The position numbers and the translations under genes were made by a program. A DNA stretch of 64,000 nt from Marisa cornuarietis (Eukaryota; Mollusca; Gastropoda; Architaenioglossa; Ampullariidae): assembly GCA_004794655.1 (NCBI GenBank), contig SMMW01000576.1, positions 4,522,001-4,586,000 on the forward strand. The letters run 5' to 3'. Shown piece after piece: positions 1-13,600 of the stretch. Every line of letters starts with the position of its first letter. Positions within the stretch are counted from its first letter, which is position 1. The notes below the pieces were generated by a model. It made no database searches. It saw only the letters and a program-made list of their open reading frames with translations, and was not told where the DNA came from.

Positions 1-312
1 CAGAGGCATCACGGATCAGTGACACTTCTCACACCCCAACCACAGCCCCCTCCCCATCCTTACCCCTGTCATCCACTGCCTCCCAATACTCCCCACCCCT
101 CTAAAGTGCAAACAAGTAAAACTATTTTTTACACGAAACAAACTAAAGTGTCAAACAGTCAACTCCAGGAAAGAGAGTGAGAAAATAGCTTACAGAGAAA
201 ACAGAAATGACAAAAACAGTTTGCAAACTGTAAACGTTCAGAACTTTGAACACGCAACAGCTTTACAGACAGCCTGACATGACTTCGAGGTCATGAGATG
301 TGTAACGGCCAC
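1..312. other. Downstream of SVEP1 stop, probable 3' UTR
   Basis: No coding exon seen. No AATAAA on the minus strand (TTTATT on plus) was found, so the poly(A) site is probably beyond the window edge or uses a variant signal. Confidence 0.4.
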
Positions 313-410
313 TTACGTCTCGCAAAAGGGAGGTTGATAACCGTTGATACATTGACAGCGATTTGGCGATATGCAGCGCCCCCCATGCTGACACGGTTTG
401 GAGCATATAG
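313..410 (-). CDS. SVEP1: SVEP1 exon 38: last EGF 9 and stop
   Basis: Read in the frame set by exon 37, after acceptor [27 protein letters not shown], then PPFCET and TAA at 315-313. There is no Met at its start, so simple ORF calls show a different frame. A GTAAGT donor motif overlaps the stop, so an extra downstream exon cannot be excluded. Confidence 0.82.
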
Positions 411-455
411 CTGGAGGCAAAGAAGAAATTAATAACTGGTAATGTTATGCTCACA

Positions 456-506
<51 letters not shown>

Positions 507-3500
507 GCGCGCGCGTAACCCCATGGGAGTGATTCGTGCTAAAGTGATTGCTGGTATTTGTTCGTTACGTTCACAAGTGTTTAAACGATTGCTAGTACAT
601 TTCCATTATGTTGGCAACTGTGGTGCGTGCATGTGTGTGAGAGCGTGTGTACGTGTGTGTAGGTATATCTACCAGCACTCACCTTTATAAGTTCACACCT
701 ACGTGTCAGGGTATACGTGGAGAACAGCACTTACCTTCCTGGCAACGGACTCCCCGAAAGCCCTGCGGACACTGACAACTGTAAGGTGCTTCACACCTGC
801 CGCCATTTAAACATGGCAAGACACAGATGGCTGCAAGAGAAAGAGCAACGATACTGAGAGTAAAGACCTTGGAATCTATCATCACAGACACAAATTCGCT
901 GACTTCCTTGATTTTCTAAGCACCATCATGTAGTGTAACTAGTACAGCACATTTCTTACTCATCACTGCATAGTTATGAGTTAATTATCAACCTAAGTCG
1001 ATGAATTAAATTTTGTAAAATGAAAATGGTGACGGCTGTGTAATCAGTAAAACAAACACAGGAAGGCTTGTCACCCAGCATATACTTACGGAGCTCGCAC
1101 TGAATTCCCGCGTACCCTGGCATGCACTTGCATTTGTTCAAGGACACGCATCTTGCACCATTCTGACACCGGAACTTGCACATCGCTGAACAAGAAAGAA
1201 AAATAGAATGAAAACGAGATTTCTGTTTTGTGTGCTTGTACAACATACTGACCTTGTCTTCCCCCCCCCCTTGCCTATAAGGCTTCCTCAGACACGATGC
1301 TTCATTTTGCGAAGCTATCGCAGCAAGATGGCCGTAATTTTGCTTCTGTGTTAAAATCAAGAGCAAGTCTTTTGTGTCGTACTATTGTTGTAGTGCACAG
1401 TTACTTTAAGGATTACCTGCAAGTGTAACCATGTAACTATCACATTACAGTTTGTATCTATGACGTCACTGAGCAAGTGTTTTTTTCAAATGGCTGAGGA
1501 TACACACGTACACACACACACACACACAAACACATATACACACACACTCACACACACACAAACACACACAGGTATGCAGAGATGCACACACAAATGTATG
1601 CACAGACACACACACACACACACACTCTTACCTGCACAAGCAGCTACACCGTCCCATTCTCCATTCTCGGTACAGGTGAGAGCAGGTGGGTTTCGTGTGG
1701 GTGACAGGCCAGGTCTACACATGAACATGACTCGCTCGCCATACAGCTGAGACCGGCCCAGCAACTTCACGCTGGTGGCGTCTTCAACAGGCGGCGGTCC
1801 ACAAGACAACCCTGACATCAACCTCGGACCGTCATCACAACGCACTTACGTTTGCGTGTCATTCCTCATTTTTCACAACTAAAACTGACAGCGAGACCCA
1901 GAACCCAACCTTCTTGTCTATGCATCAGATATGTGGTGTATTGTGTGCCAGTGTTAGGCACGTGTCTGAACTTTTCATTTATTAATATTATTAAAGGTTA
2001 TTTTTATAGCGCCATATCCCAGCCCTAAGAGCAAGCTCACGGCGCTTTACAAATGATACAAATGATACTAATTATAACAACAATAATCATGACAGGGAGA
2101 AACAGAAGAAACCAACCAAGACGACAGGAAAGAAAAAGGGATAACGCATAGAAACGGGAATAATAATAATCATACAAAATTGTAGTGCTATCTGATGAAT
2201 AACTTCAAGAATACGGTACTTCATTATCCAACGAGTCTATGAAATTAAAATAAGTGCATAAATTGTTTTTAAAAAAAGTCCTGGAGACAGAAGAAAACTG
2301 GAGACCAGATTTGTCTGGGGAGACTGGCGACACGTTTCACCGCCGAAGATTTAGAGTTTAGATCTGCAATTGCTTGTCATCGGAGAAGTCATCAGAAAGA
2401 ACAGATCAAGAATGCTGAGGATAAACCTCCACATGTCAAACAAAATGCAGACAGTTTTGCTGTATGGAGACATCAAAAAGTTTAGCCACAATGAACATGT
2501 TTCATCTCGCTGTCGACGTGCACAAACAAGAAACTGGACTGAGATGAAAATGGCGTCGTGGAAGAAAAGACTGTTAGTCAGTGGATCAACAGAAGCCGTA
2601 GAAGTGAAACAAAATGTTACAATCAAGCAGTCTAGCACATCACTAGGATGACGACAGGTCAAATAATGGACTCGAAAATCAAAATCAGCTTATACAAATA
2701 ACAAAATCCAAAGAAATCCGGAGAGCTAGTCCCCTCAAGCCGGTAAGGCGAAGGGACATCACTCTCATCATTTCTCTGTTGCTTTAACTACTTATGGACA
2801 AATCACTGCTCAGTCTACAGAAGTGTGTGTGAAGTTATATCAGCACTTTTGCATATTTTCCATGTTTCAAAAAAGCTGTGCATTAGTCACGTGTATATGA
2901 TGCACCACTGAATTTATTTCTTTCACCCGTATGATAGAACGTCAGTCAGATTTGTCTCGAATACATACCCGCATACCCATTTCTAAAATTTTCGCAAACT
3001 TGTAGCAGAGTTTGATCAGTTTTGACATCGTTATCTAACATACATCAGTCTTAACACAACTCACGAACACAGGCTCCACTAGGTGTCGCCCAGGTCCTGT
3101 TATTCTGGCACAGTGACGTCATATCGCCCTCTGGTCTGTAGCCGGGTAGGCAGGTTACGGTTACTGTCTCTCCAGGCACGTGACCCTGGGGCGGTGACAC
3201 GGCATTTGGTAGATGGGCTGAGCCGGAGCACATTGAGTGAGCGTCTGAGGAGCAACAAAACAGTTTCTGAAGTTTGTTCTTCCTTCCTGCTGCGCATAGG
3301 CATGAAAGACATAACGACCATACGTCCCGGGTCTGCCTTACTTCTGCTCAGTCCCTACAACCCTAGCAAGCCCGTTACAGCCATGGCTATAGACCATACT
3401 AGCTCTGCGCCTGTTACTAATTACATGGCCCTGTGATGTTTCAGCCCCATAGCTAACCAACCTTCATGCAGATTATATTCACTTCATAACAACGGTCCCC

Positions 3501-6500
3501 AAAAGGCAACGCTGACAAGATTTCTTCTAACTTTATTTCATCCTCTTTGAACCTCTCTTGCGCTTGTAAGATTCATTAAAACATAAAATCAAAAAAATAG
3601 AATTATCTATTTATCATCGTTAAAATCTTCTGTAAAACTATATCTAACCTCTTTTTTATTATCTTGCATTAGCACCTCGTCAAAATTATTATTTACCATC
3701 TTTAATTAGTTGTCTAGTATTAGCTCTTCGCTTAAATTATAATTAACCCATTTTCTGCTATTTATTAAGTATCAGCGTGAACATTTACTCCATTTTTACA
3801 ATTTGTCTAGCACTGGCTCTTCAGTGAAACTGTCGCTAACCCCGGTTATTGTCTAGAAGTAGCTCTTCGTTTCTTGATTTGATTTTGTTCTGAGGTTTTT
3901 ATTGTTGCTATATCAACATTCAATGAGCTGGTAATGTCGCCTACCCTGTTAGTTTAAAAAGTCAATTAACTAAAAATATTGTTAGTGTTGTCTTTTAGTC
4001 ATAAACATATTCCTGAACAGCTGCGAATCATTTTTCTTCAAGATGCTATTTTTGTTGCATATGAAAATGTATCCCAGGGTTCACAATGAACTAGCTTTGT
4101 GTGTTTTCTTTTGTGTGCAGCGCTTTGATGATGGGCTAAAGCGTATATAAATCAACGTTGCTGTTATTATTATTATTATTTAAATGTCAGGTTTATGGAC
4201 TTTTGATGTATGTCTTCCAGCCAGTATTACTCATGCACATTGCACGGGAGATGTAGTAATCTTGCGACCTTTGTTATGTCTGTGCATAATAATAACAGGA
4301 ATACCTCTATAAGGCAGACATGTGGGGGGTGTTGAACTCCATTTCCCGCTTGTCAGACATGTGACAGCAGCGTCACCTTGTAGCCTGAAGCCTTCAGCAC
4401 ACGAGAGTTGAACGATGCTGCCAACTGCGGCGCCGGCCAGGCCGCTTCCGCTCAAAATATGGACGTTTTCCGAAAGAGACAAGGCACTGCATGTTATTTC
4501 TGTAACAAATTATACCAAATATTTTTGTTACTTCTCCATATTTCAGGCATCTATATCCTCTTGGTCCTTTTTCTCTAAATAGCCATTATTCATATTACAT
4601 TTTTCATCACCAACCATAATTTTACGACGTTGTTCCGAAGGTTAGTTCTTCTTAACCTTTTTTTTAACCGACGATAAAAGGATATTTGATCGGTTAGAGT
4701 TTGCTGTTTTCTCACCTTGACAGGTTCCAGGTTCTGGAGTCCAGTTACCATCTTGGCTGCAAGTGAGTCTTGAGGATCCATTCATCTGCCACCCGCTGGG
4801 ACAGGTCAGGACCACTACGCCGCCAAGGGTGAAGTCTGTACCTGAGAACTGTAGGTCAGTCGGAGGGGGTCCACAGGAAATAATGTTGCAGACTGGGAGG
4901 GTTCCCTCCCACTGCCCGCTTGACGCGCACCTCAGCGTGGGGTTTCCACTCAGCACGTAGCCAGAAAGACACTGGTACGTCACTTCCTCTTCAAACGTCG
5001 TGCGCACGGGCCCAACGGGTGTACCGTTCTCTACGGTGGGTGGTTGCCCGCAGTCCTTGGGGATGCACACGGCACCTTGTGATCCGGCCCACCTGCCACT
5101 GATGTCACAAACCACGTCGAGAACTGTCTGTCCATCCGGGTGGAGGTAGCCGGGGTTGCACATGACACGAGCGTTGCTGCCCGCCGTGGTCCCTTTAACT
5201 GAGACGGACGCGAAGAACGGGACTGGCGGCGGGCCGCAGTCGACGTGCTCGCAGCGCGGCAGATCCTGTCCCCACTCTCCACCCTCCAGACACGGCACCA
5301 CCCCGCTGTGTTCGTCCGCCATGGAGAAACCTTGCAGGCACGTGTAGGTGACGACTTGGCCGGCGGCCGTTTCGGGCTCCTGTCTGTCCACCACCGCGTG
5401 CGTGACGTCAGGAGGCCGCCCACACGTCATGTCCACGCACGTCGGAACAACCCCTGCCCACTCACCATCGTTGCTGCAGGCGACGGTTGCCTCCCCTTGC
5501 AGAACGTATCCTGCTTGGCAGGTATATGTGACTGAACTGCCAGCAAAGGACACGTTGTTGCTAAAGGGTACGGAGTTGTCCACAGGAGGAGGTGCCCCGC
5601 ACGCCACTTGCTCGCATGCCGGCGGTAAGCTGTTCCATAAACCGTCCTCGGTGCAGGTGGACTTGGTGCTTCCCTCTAAACGGAAGCCAAGTTCACAGGT
5701 GAAAACTGCCGTCTGTCCTGGCAGGAAAGCGAGCGGTGAAAACGTGTTTTCAGAGGATTCTCGTAGCCTCGCTGAGCCGTGCGCTATTTCCGGTGCTGTG
5801 CAGACTATCTGTCGACATGTCGGCGGCGGTCGATCCCATGATGCGTCAGCAGCGCACGTCAGAGTCTCGCTCCCATCGAGCCGGTAACCGCGGTCGCAAG
5901 AGAACACTAGGGTGGCCCCAAACGTGATGTTATCCCCCGTCACGTGCCCATGGTTTGGGGCCGTTAAGCCTGGGCAGGAGACCGGCATGCAGACCGGATA
6001 TGGCTGGGACCACATGCCATTCTCCTGGCATGTGATATTGCTGGTGGGTCCCGTCGGCTGATACCCGACGTCGCACGTGTATTCCACGACGACGTCGAGG
6101 CTGAAGTGTGCGCTTTCATCGTCGGTGGCGTCATGTTCGGCGTGATCAATGTCAGGCGGGTCCTGGCAGAGAATCTCCTTGCAGACGGGGTCTTCTCCAG
6201 ACCACGTGGCGTTCGCCAGACAAGTGCGCACGCGGTGACCAGTCAAGGAAAAGCCCATCTCGCACTCATAGGTAACGACGTCTTTGTAAAGGAATGAAGT
6301 GCCCGCGACTTTTCCGTACTCCACAGGGCGCACGGGACCGCAGCTGATCTTCTCGCATGTAGGAAACTCTGCGCTCCACAAACCAGTTGCAAGGCAGCTA
6401 AGCCGAGCCATTCCGGCCAACCGTAAGCCGTCGTTACAAAAGTAGGTGATGGTGCTGCCGTAGGTAGTCTCACTTCCATCAATGTAACCGTCAGAGATGG

Positions 6501-9500
6501 GGTCAGGGGTCGGGCAGGTCTTGAGAATACACACCGCAGCCTGACCTTCCCACTGTCCGGTCGGAAGACAGCGGCGTCGTGCCTGTCCGTCGAGCTGGTA
6601 GCCGGCGTGGCAGTAATAATCCAAAAAATCCTCACCCACCTGCAGATAACCGTTAGCGGGGGGATCGGGAGAGGCGCACTTGATCTTGGCACAAGTGGGT
6701 GGCATGGAAGTGAAGAAGCCGTTCGCACCGCAGGTGAGAACTGAAGCTCCTACAATCTCGTAGCCGACATCACATTCGTAAACGGCTTGGTCGCTGTAAT
6801 CGTAAGACACTCGTGGCAGCAAAAGCTGCCCGTTAGGAATAGTCAGCGCGGGTGGACTGCAGGTGACTAGCTCACACGTGCTGGTGCCACTCCATTGGCC
6901 GTCACTCGAGCAAATAAGAACATCGTCACCAGTTACTCGGTATCCTGTGTGACACTCGACGACAGCCAGGCTGCCAAAGGTGTATCCTTGCACGCGAAGG
7001 GACCCGTTATCAATGGCTGAGGGTTCGGAACAAGTGATACCTACACATCTAGGCGTCGGAGAGGTCCACGTGCCGTCGGACTGACAGGTGGCGCTGTTGC
7101 TGCCGTCAAGACGGAAACCTTCGTTGCAGGAGAAGCGGATTACGTTGTTGAAGGTGAAGATTTCCCCCGCGATAATCCCGTTAGGAAGGTCTTCAGCTCG
7201 CACTGCTGGGCAGGACGCAAGTTCGCACTCAAAATCTGAGTATGACCATGTGGCATTGCTCAGGCACGCAGACTGCTCGTTACCCCTAGCGACGTAGCCA
7301 AGGTCACAGATGTAGCGTATGAGCGCCGGATACATAGTTCCGTTAGACAGATCCGGCATGGCGTTGGCGAGAATGGGTGGGAGCCCACACGAGACGGCAG
7401 AGCACACGGGGTCTTCCCCAGACCATAGAGCGTTAGCCTGGCACTGGCGCAGGTCGTCCCCCATTAGTTCGTAGCCTTCCTCGCACTCGTAACTTACTTG
7501 GTCCTGGAAGCGCCTCCCGTCGCCCACGGCTCTCCCGTGCAGCACGCGCCCAAGCTCGGGACAGTACACACGTTCGCAGGAGGGCGGGCCGGAGCTCCAC
7601 ATGAGGTTGGGCAGACACGTAGACAGGGTGACCCCAAGGGCTGTGTAGCCTTCGTTGCAGATGAACTGGATCGTGCGCCCGATGCCGTAGTCAGCGCCCA
7701 CGACTAACCCGTGTTCGATGGCTGCCGGCTCTGGACAGACCAATGCTACACACTCTGGGGTCGTCCCTGACCATTGACTGGTGGCCAAGCAGGTTCGCTC
7801 CCCGTTTCCTCGTAAAAAGAAGCCTGGGACGCAGGAATACCTGGCTGTTCCACCAAAAGTGTTGGAGATGACTGCCACCATCCCATCTTTGATCTTCTCC
7901 ACGTTCGGGCAGACCACGATTTCGCATCTGGGTTGCGTTCCTGTCCATAGCCTATTCTCCTGACATGTTCTCGTGGCCAGTCCGACGAGGTTGTAACCCT
8001 CTTTGCACTCGTATCTCACTTCCGCTTTGTATGAAAAATTTGTGCCACTTACGTTACCGTTTAGAAGGATGCCCGGTGAGGGGCAGGAAACGGGTTGGCA
8101 TATGGGGTTTTCTCCTTCCCACTGTCCAGTAGCGCTGCATTCGCGTGAGCTGACACCGATCAGCTGGTAGCCTGACTCACAAGCGTAGCGAACGGTGCTG
8201 CCATAGTTTGCTGACGTGAAAATTACGCGGCCGTACGGCAAAACTGCTGAGGACAGATCCTCGCATGTGATTATTCTACAGACTGGAAGATCAGGTTCCC
8301 ACCTCCCCTCGATGGAACAAAACGCATCCTCGCTTCCCTCAAGACGAAATCCCCTGTTGCATTGGTAATGCAAGTAAGTGTCGTTCACTTTCCGAAAACG
8401 TCCGTGTTCAAGGAGACGGGGTACCGGACAGGTGATCTTGATGCAGGTAGGGAAGCTTCCGTTCCAACTGGCGTCGGCCATGCAGGTAAGTTCCCGAAGG
8501 CCCTGTACTTTGTACCCATCCTGGCAACTGAAGGTGACGACCGTGCCAAAAGTTCGCTGAGATGTGGAAGCAGAGCCGAATGCTATTCGCACGGGTGGAC
8601 ACTCAACGATGAGGCAGGATGGGATTGACTGATCCCAGTTTCCGTCTGCACGACACACTCTCTCGTCAAAGCCTTCCAGCCGGTATCCCTCGTTGCACGT
8701 GTAGCTAATGATGGAGCCGAAAGTGAAACTGCTTCCTGTCACATGCCCGTTGGCGATCACATCTGGTTGCCTGGCACACTCTACAATATTACAAGATGGC
8801 GTAGAGCCGTTGAACTGGCCATTGTCGTTACATGTTCGAGACAACTCGCCCTCAAGCAGGTAGCCTTCGTTACACCTGTACCTAGCGATGCTGCCCATGA
8901 CCAGCGTATCATCAGAGAGGACGACAAATCCGTTATCTGGAGCTTCTGGCGCTAGGCACGTGATGCGCTCGCACAAAGGCTCACTTCCGCTAAGAGAAAG
9001 ATCCTCTAGACAACGTCTGACTTCGTCGCCTCTTAGGACGTAGCCGCTGTTACAGATATAGCGGAGTACGGACCCCACCTGCAGACACATATGCCAAGAA
9101 CTTAGTGTTTGATTTCATGACCATTCGCAGTTAATTTTGCATGTAAAGATGCGCTCATAAATTTTATCATCATCCTCAATATCACAGTCATCATCGTATC
9201 ATCGTGTTCTCTTTTCTTTCTTTTTTTACCCTATAATCTTTGCTTATCTTTGAAGGATCGGTATAAACAGGATAAGCTATAAGATTCTGAAAATATTTTA
9301 GGTAAAGAGCCCATAGATGTTTAAAAATAAAACGTTTAAGAGCGCCGAGAGACAAGTTCAAAGCTGATGTCTGCTGGATTTCCGTTCAGCTTAGAAAGCA
9401 AGTCTTTTATTATTTAAAGCTGTCTTCTTCGGCCGTTAAAGGATTGTATACTTCAGAATGCGCACATTTCTTTACTTGATTCATGCAGCTAACTGCAAAG

Positions 9501-10654
9501 GCAAAAAAGCCAGCATGGACAAGCCTGTGGCAATCACACTGCCCTCCTATGTGAGTTATACATCCTCCCACCACAATCTTTTAAACTCCATACCATCAGA
9601 TCCTTGTAGTCGTAGACGCCGTTGTCTATAGGTGGCGGTGGCTCACACATGACAGCTCGGCACTCGGGGTCATCTTCTGTCCACTCCGCGTCCGCACCGC
9701 ACGTGCGCTCCGAGGGTCCGTCTAGTTCAAAGCCATCCTCACATCGGTACTCCACCTGCACAGGTGTTGGGTGATTGACTGATGGGTCCATGGACAGAAT
9801 AGCTACGTATATTTGTTTTCAGAGAGACGATTAGTCTGAGTAATCTTGGAGATTCGGATCGGAGGGCGTTAAGTGAATTTGAACGGCTCTTTGTTGGCGA
9901 TTTAATACTTTAATCAAAAGCTCACAGCTGTGGTCCTTGGTGAAATAAACTAAGAGTATAAGTTTTTCTTGTTTCCACTTGTAAATTTTGAAGCTTTCTA
10001 TAACTGCAAATATCGCTGTTCATTCATTTTTCTTTGTGTGTGTCTGGGTGGGAGGTACTTTCTATCCTTCCTTTTTCTTTGTTATTATAACAGATGGTTA
10101 TATTTACGTGTCTTACCTGAATCTAGATATAAAATACAATGTCTACTTATTCCCATTTATTCTCCCCCCCCCCTTTTTTTGGTAGTTTGAAAGTCTAAAA
10201 CTAAGTGCAATAAATCACAAGAAGCACACCTTGCTGGTAAATGTTATCCCATGTAATACAGTCGACCCATGCTCGGGTATTTGAGGTGTAGGACATTCCA
10301 CGGGTAAGCACTGCGGAGCTTCGTTGGACCAGTAGGTGTTACTCTGACAAACGAGTTCGCTTTCTCCTTCCATACTGTACCCGCTTTGGCAGGAATAGAC
10401 AACTCTGGCTCCGTAGGTGTACTGGGCGGGGCCTTTGTAGCTGCCGAACTCCACATCAATCACAGGTCCACAACTGACAGGATTACATATGGGCTCAGTC
10501 CCTGTCCACTGGGCATCCTCGCCACAGGTCCGAGTTGCCTCTCCCTGTATAGAAACATAAAGAAATTGTTTCTCCATTTATGAAAAGATAATAATAAATG
10601 CATGCTACTTTCAAAAGGCATTATTACTTTGAGTCTCTCTCTTTCTCTCTCTTA

Positions 10655-10686
<32 letters not shown>

Positions 10687-13600
10687 TTCCTCCTGACACA
10701 CACTGACGCGAATGCCCAACATAACTGTCTTTCTTTTATCACTACTTCCCTAGTTGTTACTACAGAGGTAAACCTCTAAGGCTATTTGATTAATTTGTAT
10801 TATTTGTGGTTGTTTTTAAATAATTTTTCATCTTTCAAGAATCAATAGTATTTACCACTTCTACAGTCCCATGCAGTACAAGAAAGATACTTTCACTAGC
10901 TCGAAATTGTAATTCTGGCATCGTCAGAAAGAAGACACATACCTGTAACTGGTAGCCCTCGTCACACTCGTACGTCGCCTCAGCCTGAAATGTGATGACG
11001 GTCGCACGGACCCTGCCATTGGCCGGGTTGGTCAGACGACCGCAGCTGACCGGCTTGCACACAGGTTCGGGGCTTTCCCACTCACCGCTCTCCTCACAGC
11101 GGCGTCGCATGTTGCCCACAAGCTTGTAGCCCACCTCACAGTTATAGGTAACTATAGAGTTATAGGTGTAGTCCACCCCGGCTACCTGCTCATGTCAAAG
11201 GAGGCCGGTATTTAGAGAAACGCTTGGCACTATCATGACTTAGCATTGTGCTGACCGAGACCTTTGAGACCGTACATCCTTCAAATGAAAACGCTCTACC
11301 CTATTAACTGACTCCTCAAAACATGACTGTATACATCCATCTAACAGATTTTCTGTAAATATTTAATCTGTAGGCATTGAGACGCAAAAAAGACAAAGAC
11401 ACTTTAAAGGTTTTAAAGGTCGATAAAAGTATGCGTGGGAAGGGAAAAACAATTGTTTGCACGAACAGATGTTTTACATCCAGATGGAAAATTCTATATA
11501 AGGCAATGTTTCCTAGATCTGAAGAATGACGATTGAGAGAACTGTTGTGTCCAGGTAGAAAAGAAAATTTAGCGAGACTTCAGGTAAATCAACAAGCAGT
11601 CCAGACGCTGGTGTCTTAAGATGTGAGAACAGTGATAATACCCTTACGAGAATGCCTACCAGGAGTAGTGAAGGTTAGGACGAAAGGGACAGTTGTAGGA
11701 AAATAATTGGTGGTCACAAAAAGAAGTTTCTAGTGGTTGGTTTCGAGAGTAAAAGAAATAAAAGTACTTGTCTGGCATACCCGTGTTTGATTTATACAGA
11801 ATCGAGGATGAGTGACACATCTTACCTGGCCGTGTAAAAGCTCCGGAGGGGTTCCACAGTTCAAAGGTGCGCAACTCGGCGGCTCAGGATCCCAGTTTGC
11901 GGTTTCCTGACATTCCAGGGTGTCGTCGCCCTGCAGATTGTAGCCCGGATGGCACGTGTATGTCACGCGAGACAGGAAAGTCCACTCATCCCCGGCGTAG
12001 GTGGCGTGAGCAACCACCGGCGGCTCACCGCAACGGACCAGTTGGCAGATGGGGAGGTTTTCCTCCCACTGGCCGGTGGGCAAGCAGGAAATGGTGCCCG
12101 TGGGGTTGGGCCCGTTGAGCGTGTAGCCGAACTCGCAGCTGTAGCGGACGATCTCGCCCACGTTGTACTCCGCATTGCTCGTGTCGGGCTGGCCCTGGTC
12201 GATCAAGGGTGGCGCACCGCACTTCTGTGGGTCACACGTGGGCACGCTGCGATCCCACGTGCCGTCTCTCTGGCACGATACCGTGTCGTGGCTCGTCAGA
12301 AGCTTGTTGCCGGGTGTGCATTCGAAACTGGCCGTCTCAGTTGGCTTGAAGATGGTTTTCGGGGTCTTTAGTATCGTGTTCGTGGACAGCATCGGTAGGG
12401 TGCAGGTGATTTCTGTAGGCAGGGAGGACAGACCAAAAACCAGCGTTTATAATCAGGACCTCAAGCGTATCATTCAGAACATCTTCAGCCTGTCAAGTCG
12501 ACAAGTTCTATTTGATCGTCGTTACGAGCAGCTTTATCTATCAACATGTAACGGGTAGGGGTGATTGGAACACGGGACGAGTGGCTGTCTGGCGACTACC
12601 TAAGTCTCCGCCTGTTTGCGACTAGAAGGCTCCGTCGTTACATGCGATCAAACCACCTAGCTCCAACGGCAGATTTACCTTTGATATCCGGTTGATAATT
12701 GCGACCGCAGGCGGTGTGTAGCACACAGAACCTGGGAATATTCCTGTCAAACTTGATGATGGCCAGACGAACGGTGGGGATTTGCATAGGTTTCAACCGC
12801 CGTCACCTCCCAACCCCATCCCCATCCACCCCCTTCGTGCGCGCGTGCACACACCACACACACCGTCACATTCTGTGTTCTTTACATATAAAGAACGTGA
12901 TTTCTGATTGCGGTAGGAAGCCGGGTAGAATCTAAGGATTAAATGGAGATAATGTACAATCCAGGTATACATACCTTTACAAGTAGGTTTTTCTCCTTCC
13001 CAGATACCATCTTCATTGCAGTAAAGCGTTTCAGGGCCTTGAATCTTGAACCCCTTGTTGCAGTGGTAGCGTACCCTGTTGTCAAAACTGAAGCGCTGGC
13101 CTTCTGTGTACCCATTGGCGATGCTACCCGGATGACCGCACTCAACACCTTGAATGTGAACACAGAGTGAGGTGGTTCGACTAGAGATTTAGCGCACATT
13201 TAACAATTTACATTCGGGTTTTCTACAGAGACTAGAAACACTGTGCATCGCAGGATACATCACGGTTTTCTACAAACAGCAGGCGTCATATGTTGGTGTT
13301 GAGCATTTGGGTATTTTTATTTTAAAAACTTCTGCTCAGAATTAGATAAAATGACTTTTAAGACACTATTTCCATACACACGCGCACGCACACACGCGCG
13401 CGCAAACACACACACACATGCAAGCAGATACACAAACGCTGAACACATATGCACACACAAACAGGCAAGCACATTCAGATATAAAAGGAAAACCACACAC
13501 CAGTGATGTGTAAATAGGGTATTTGCTGGCTGGTGCGGAGCTGCCGTTGATGCCCCCAAAATAATGATAATAAATTTTGAAAGCAAAAGTGTTATTTTGT

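Noticed and set aside
263..490. 75-codon minus-strand frame at the window start
   Set aside because: Wrong frame of EGF exon 38; the correct frame has the six EGF cysteines and fits exon 37 phase.
442..690. Open frames of alternating TH, VC or AR residues over CA/GT repeats (also near 20900, 28500, 35200, 51500, 60400)
   Set aside because: Microsatellites stay open in all frames; not genes.
4763..8955. Many plus-strand and other-frame open frames inside the giant SVEP1 exon
   Set aside because: They mirror a long GC-richer coding exon and have no domain of their own.
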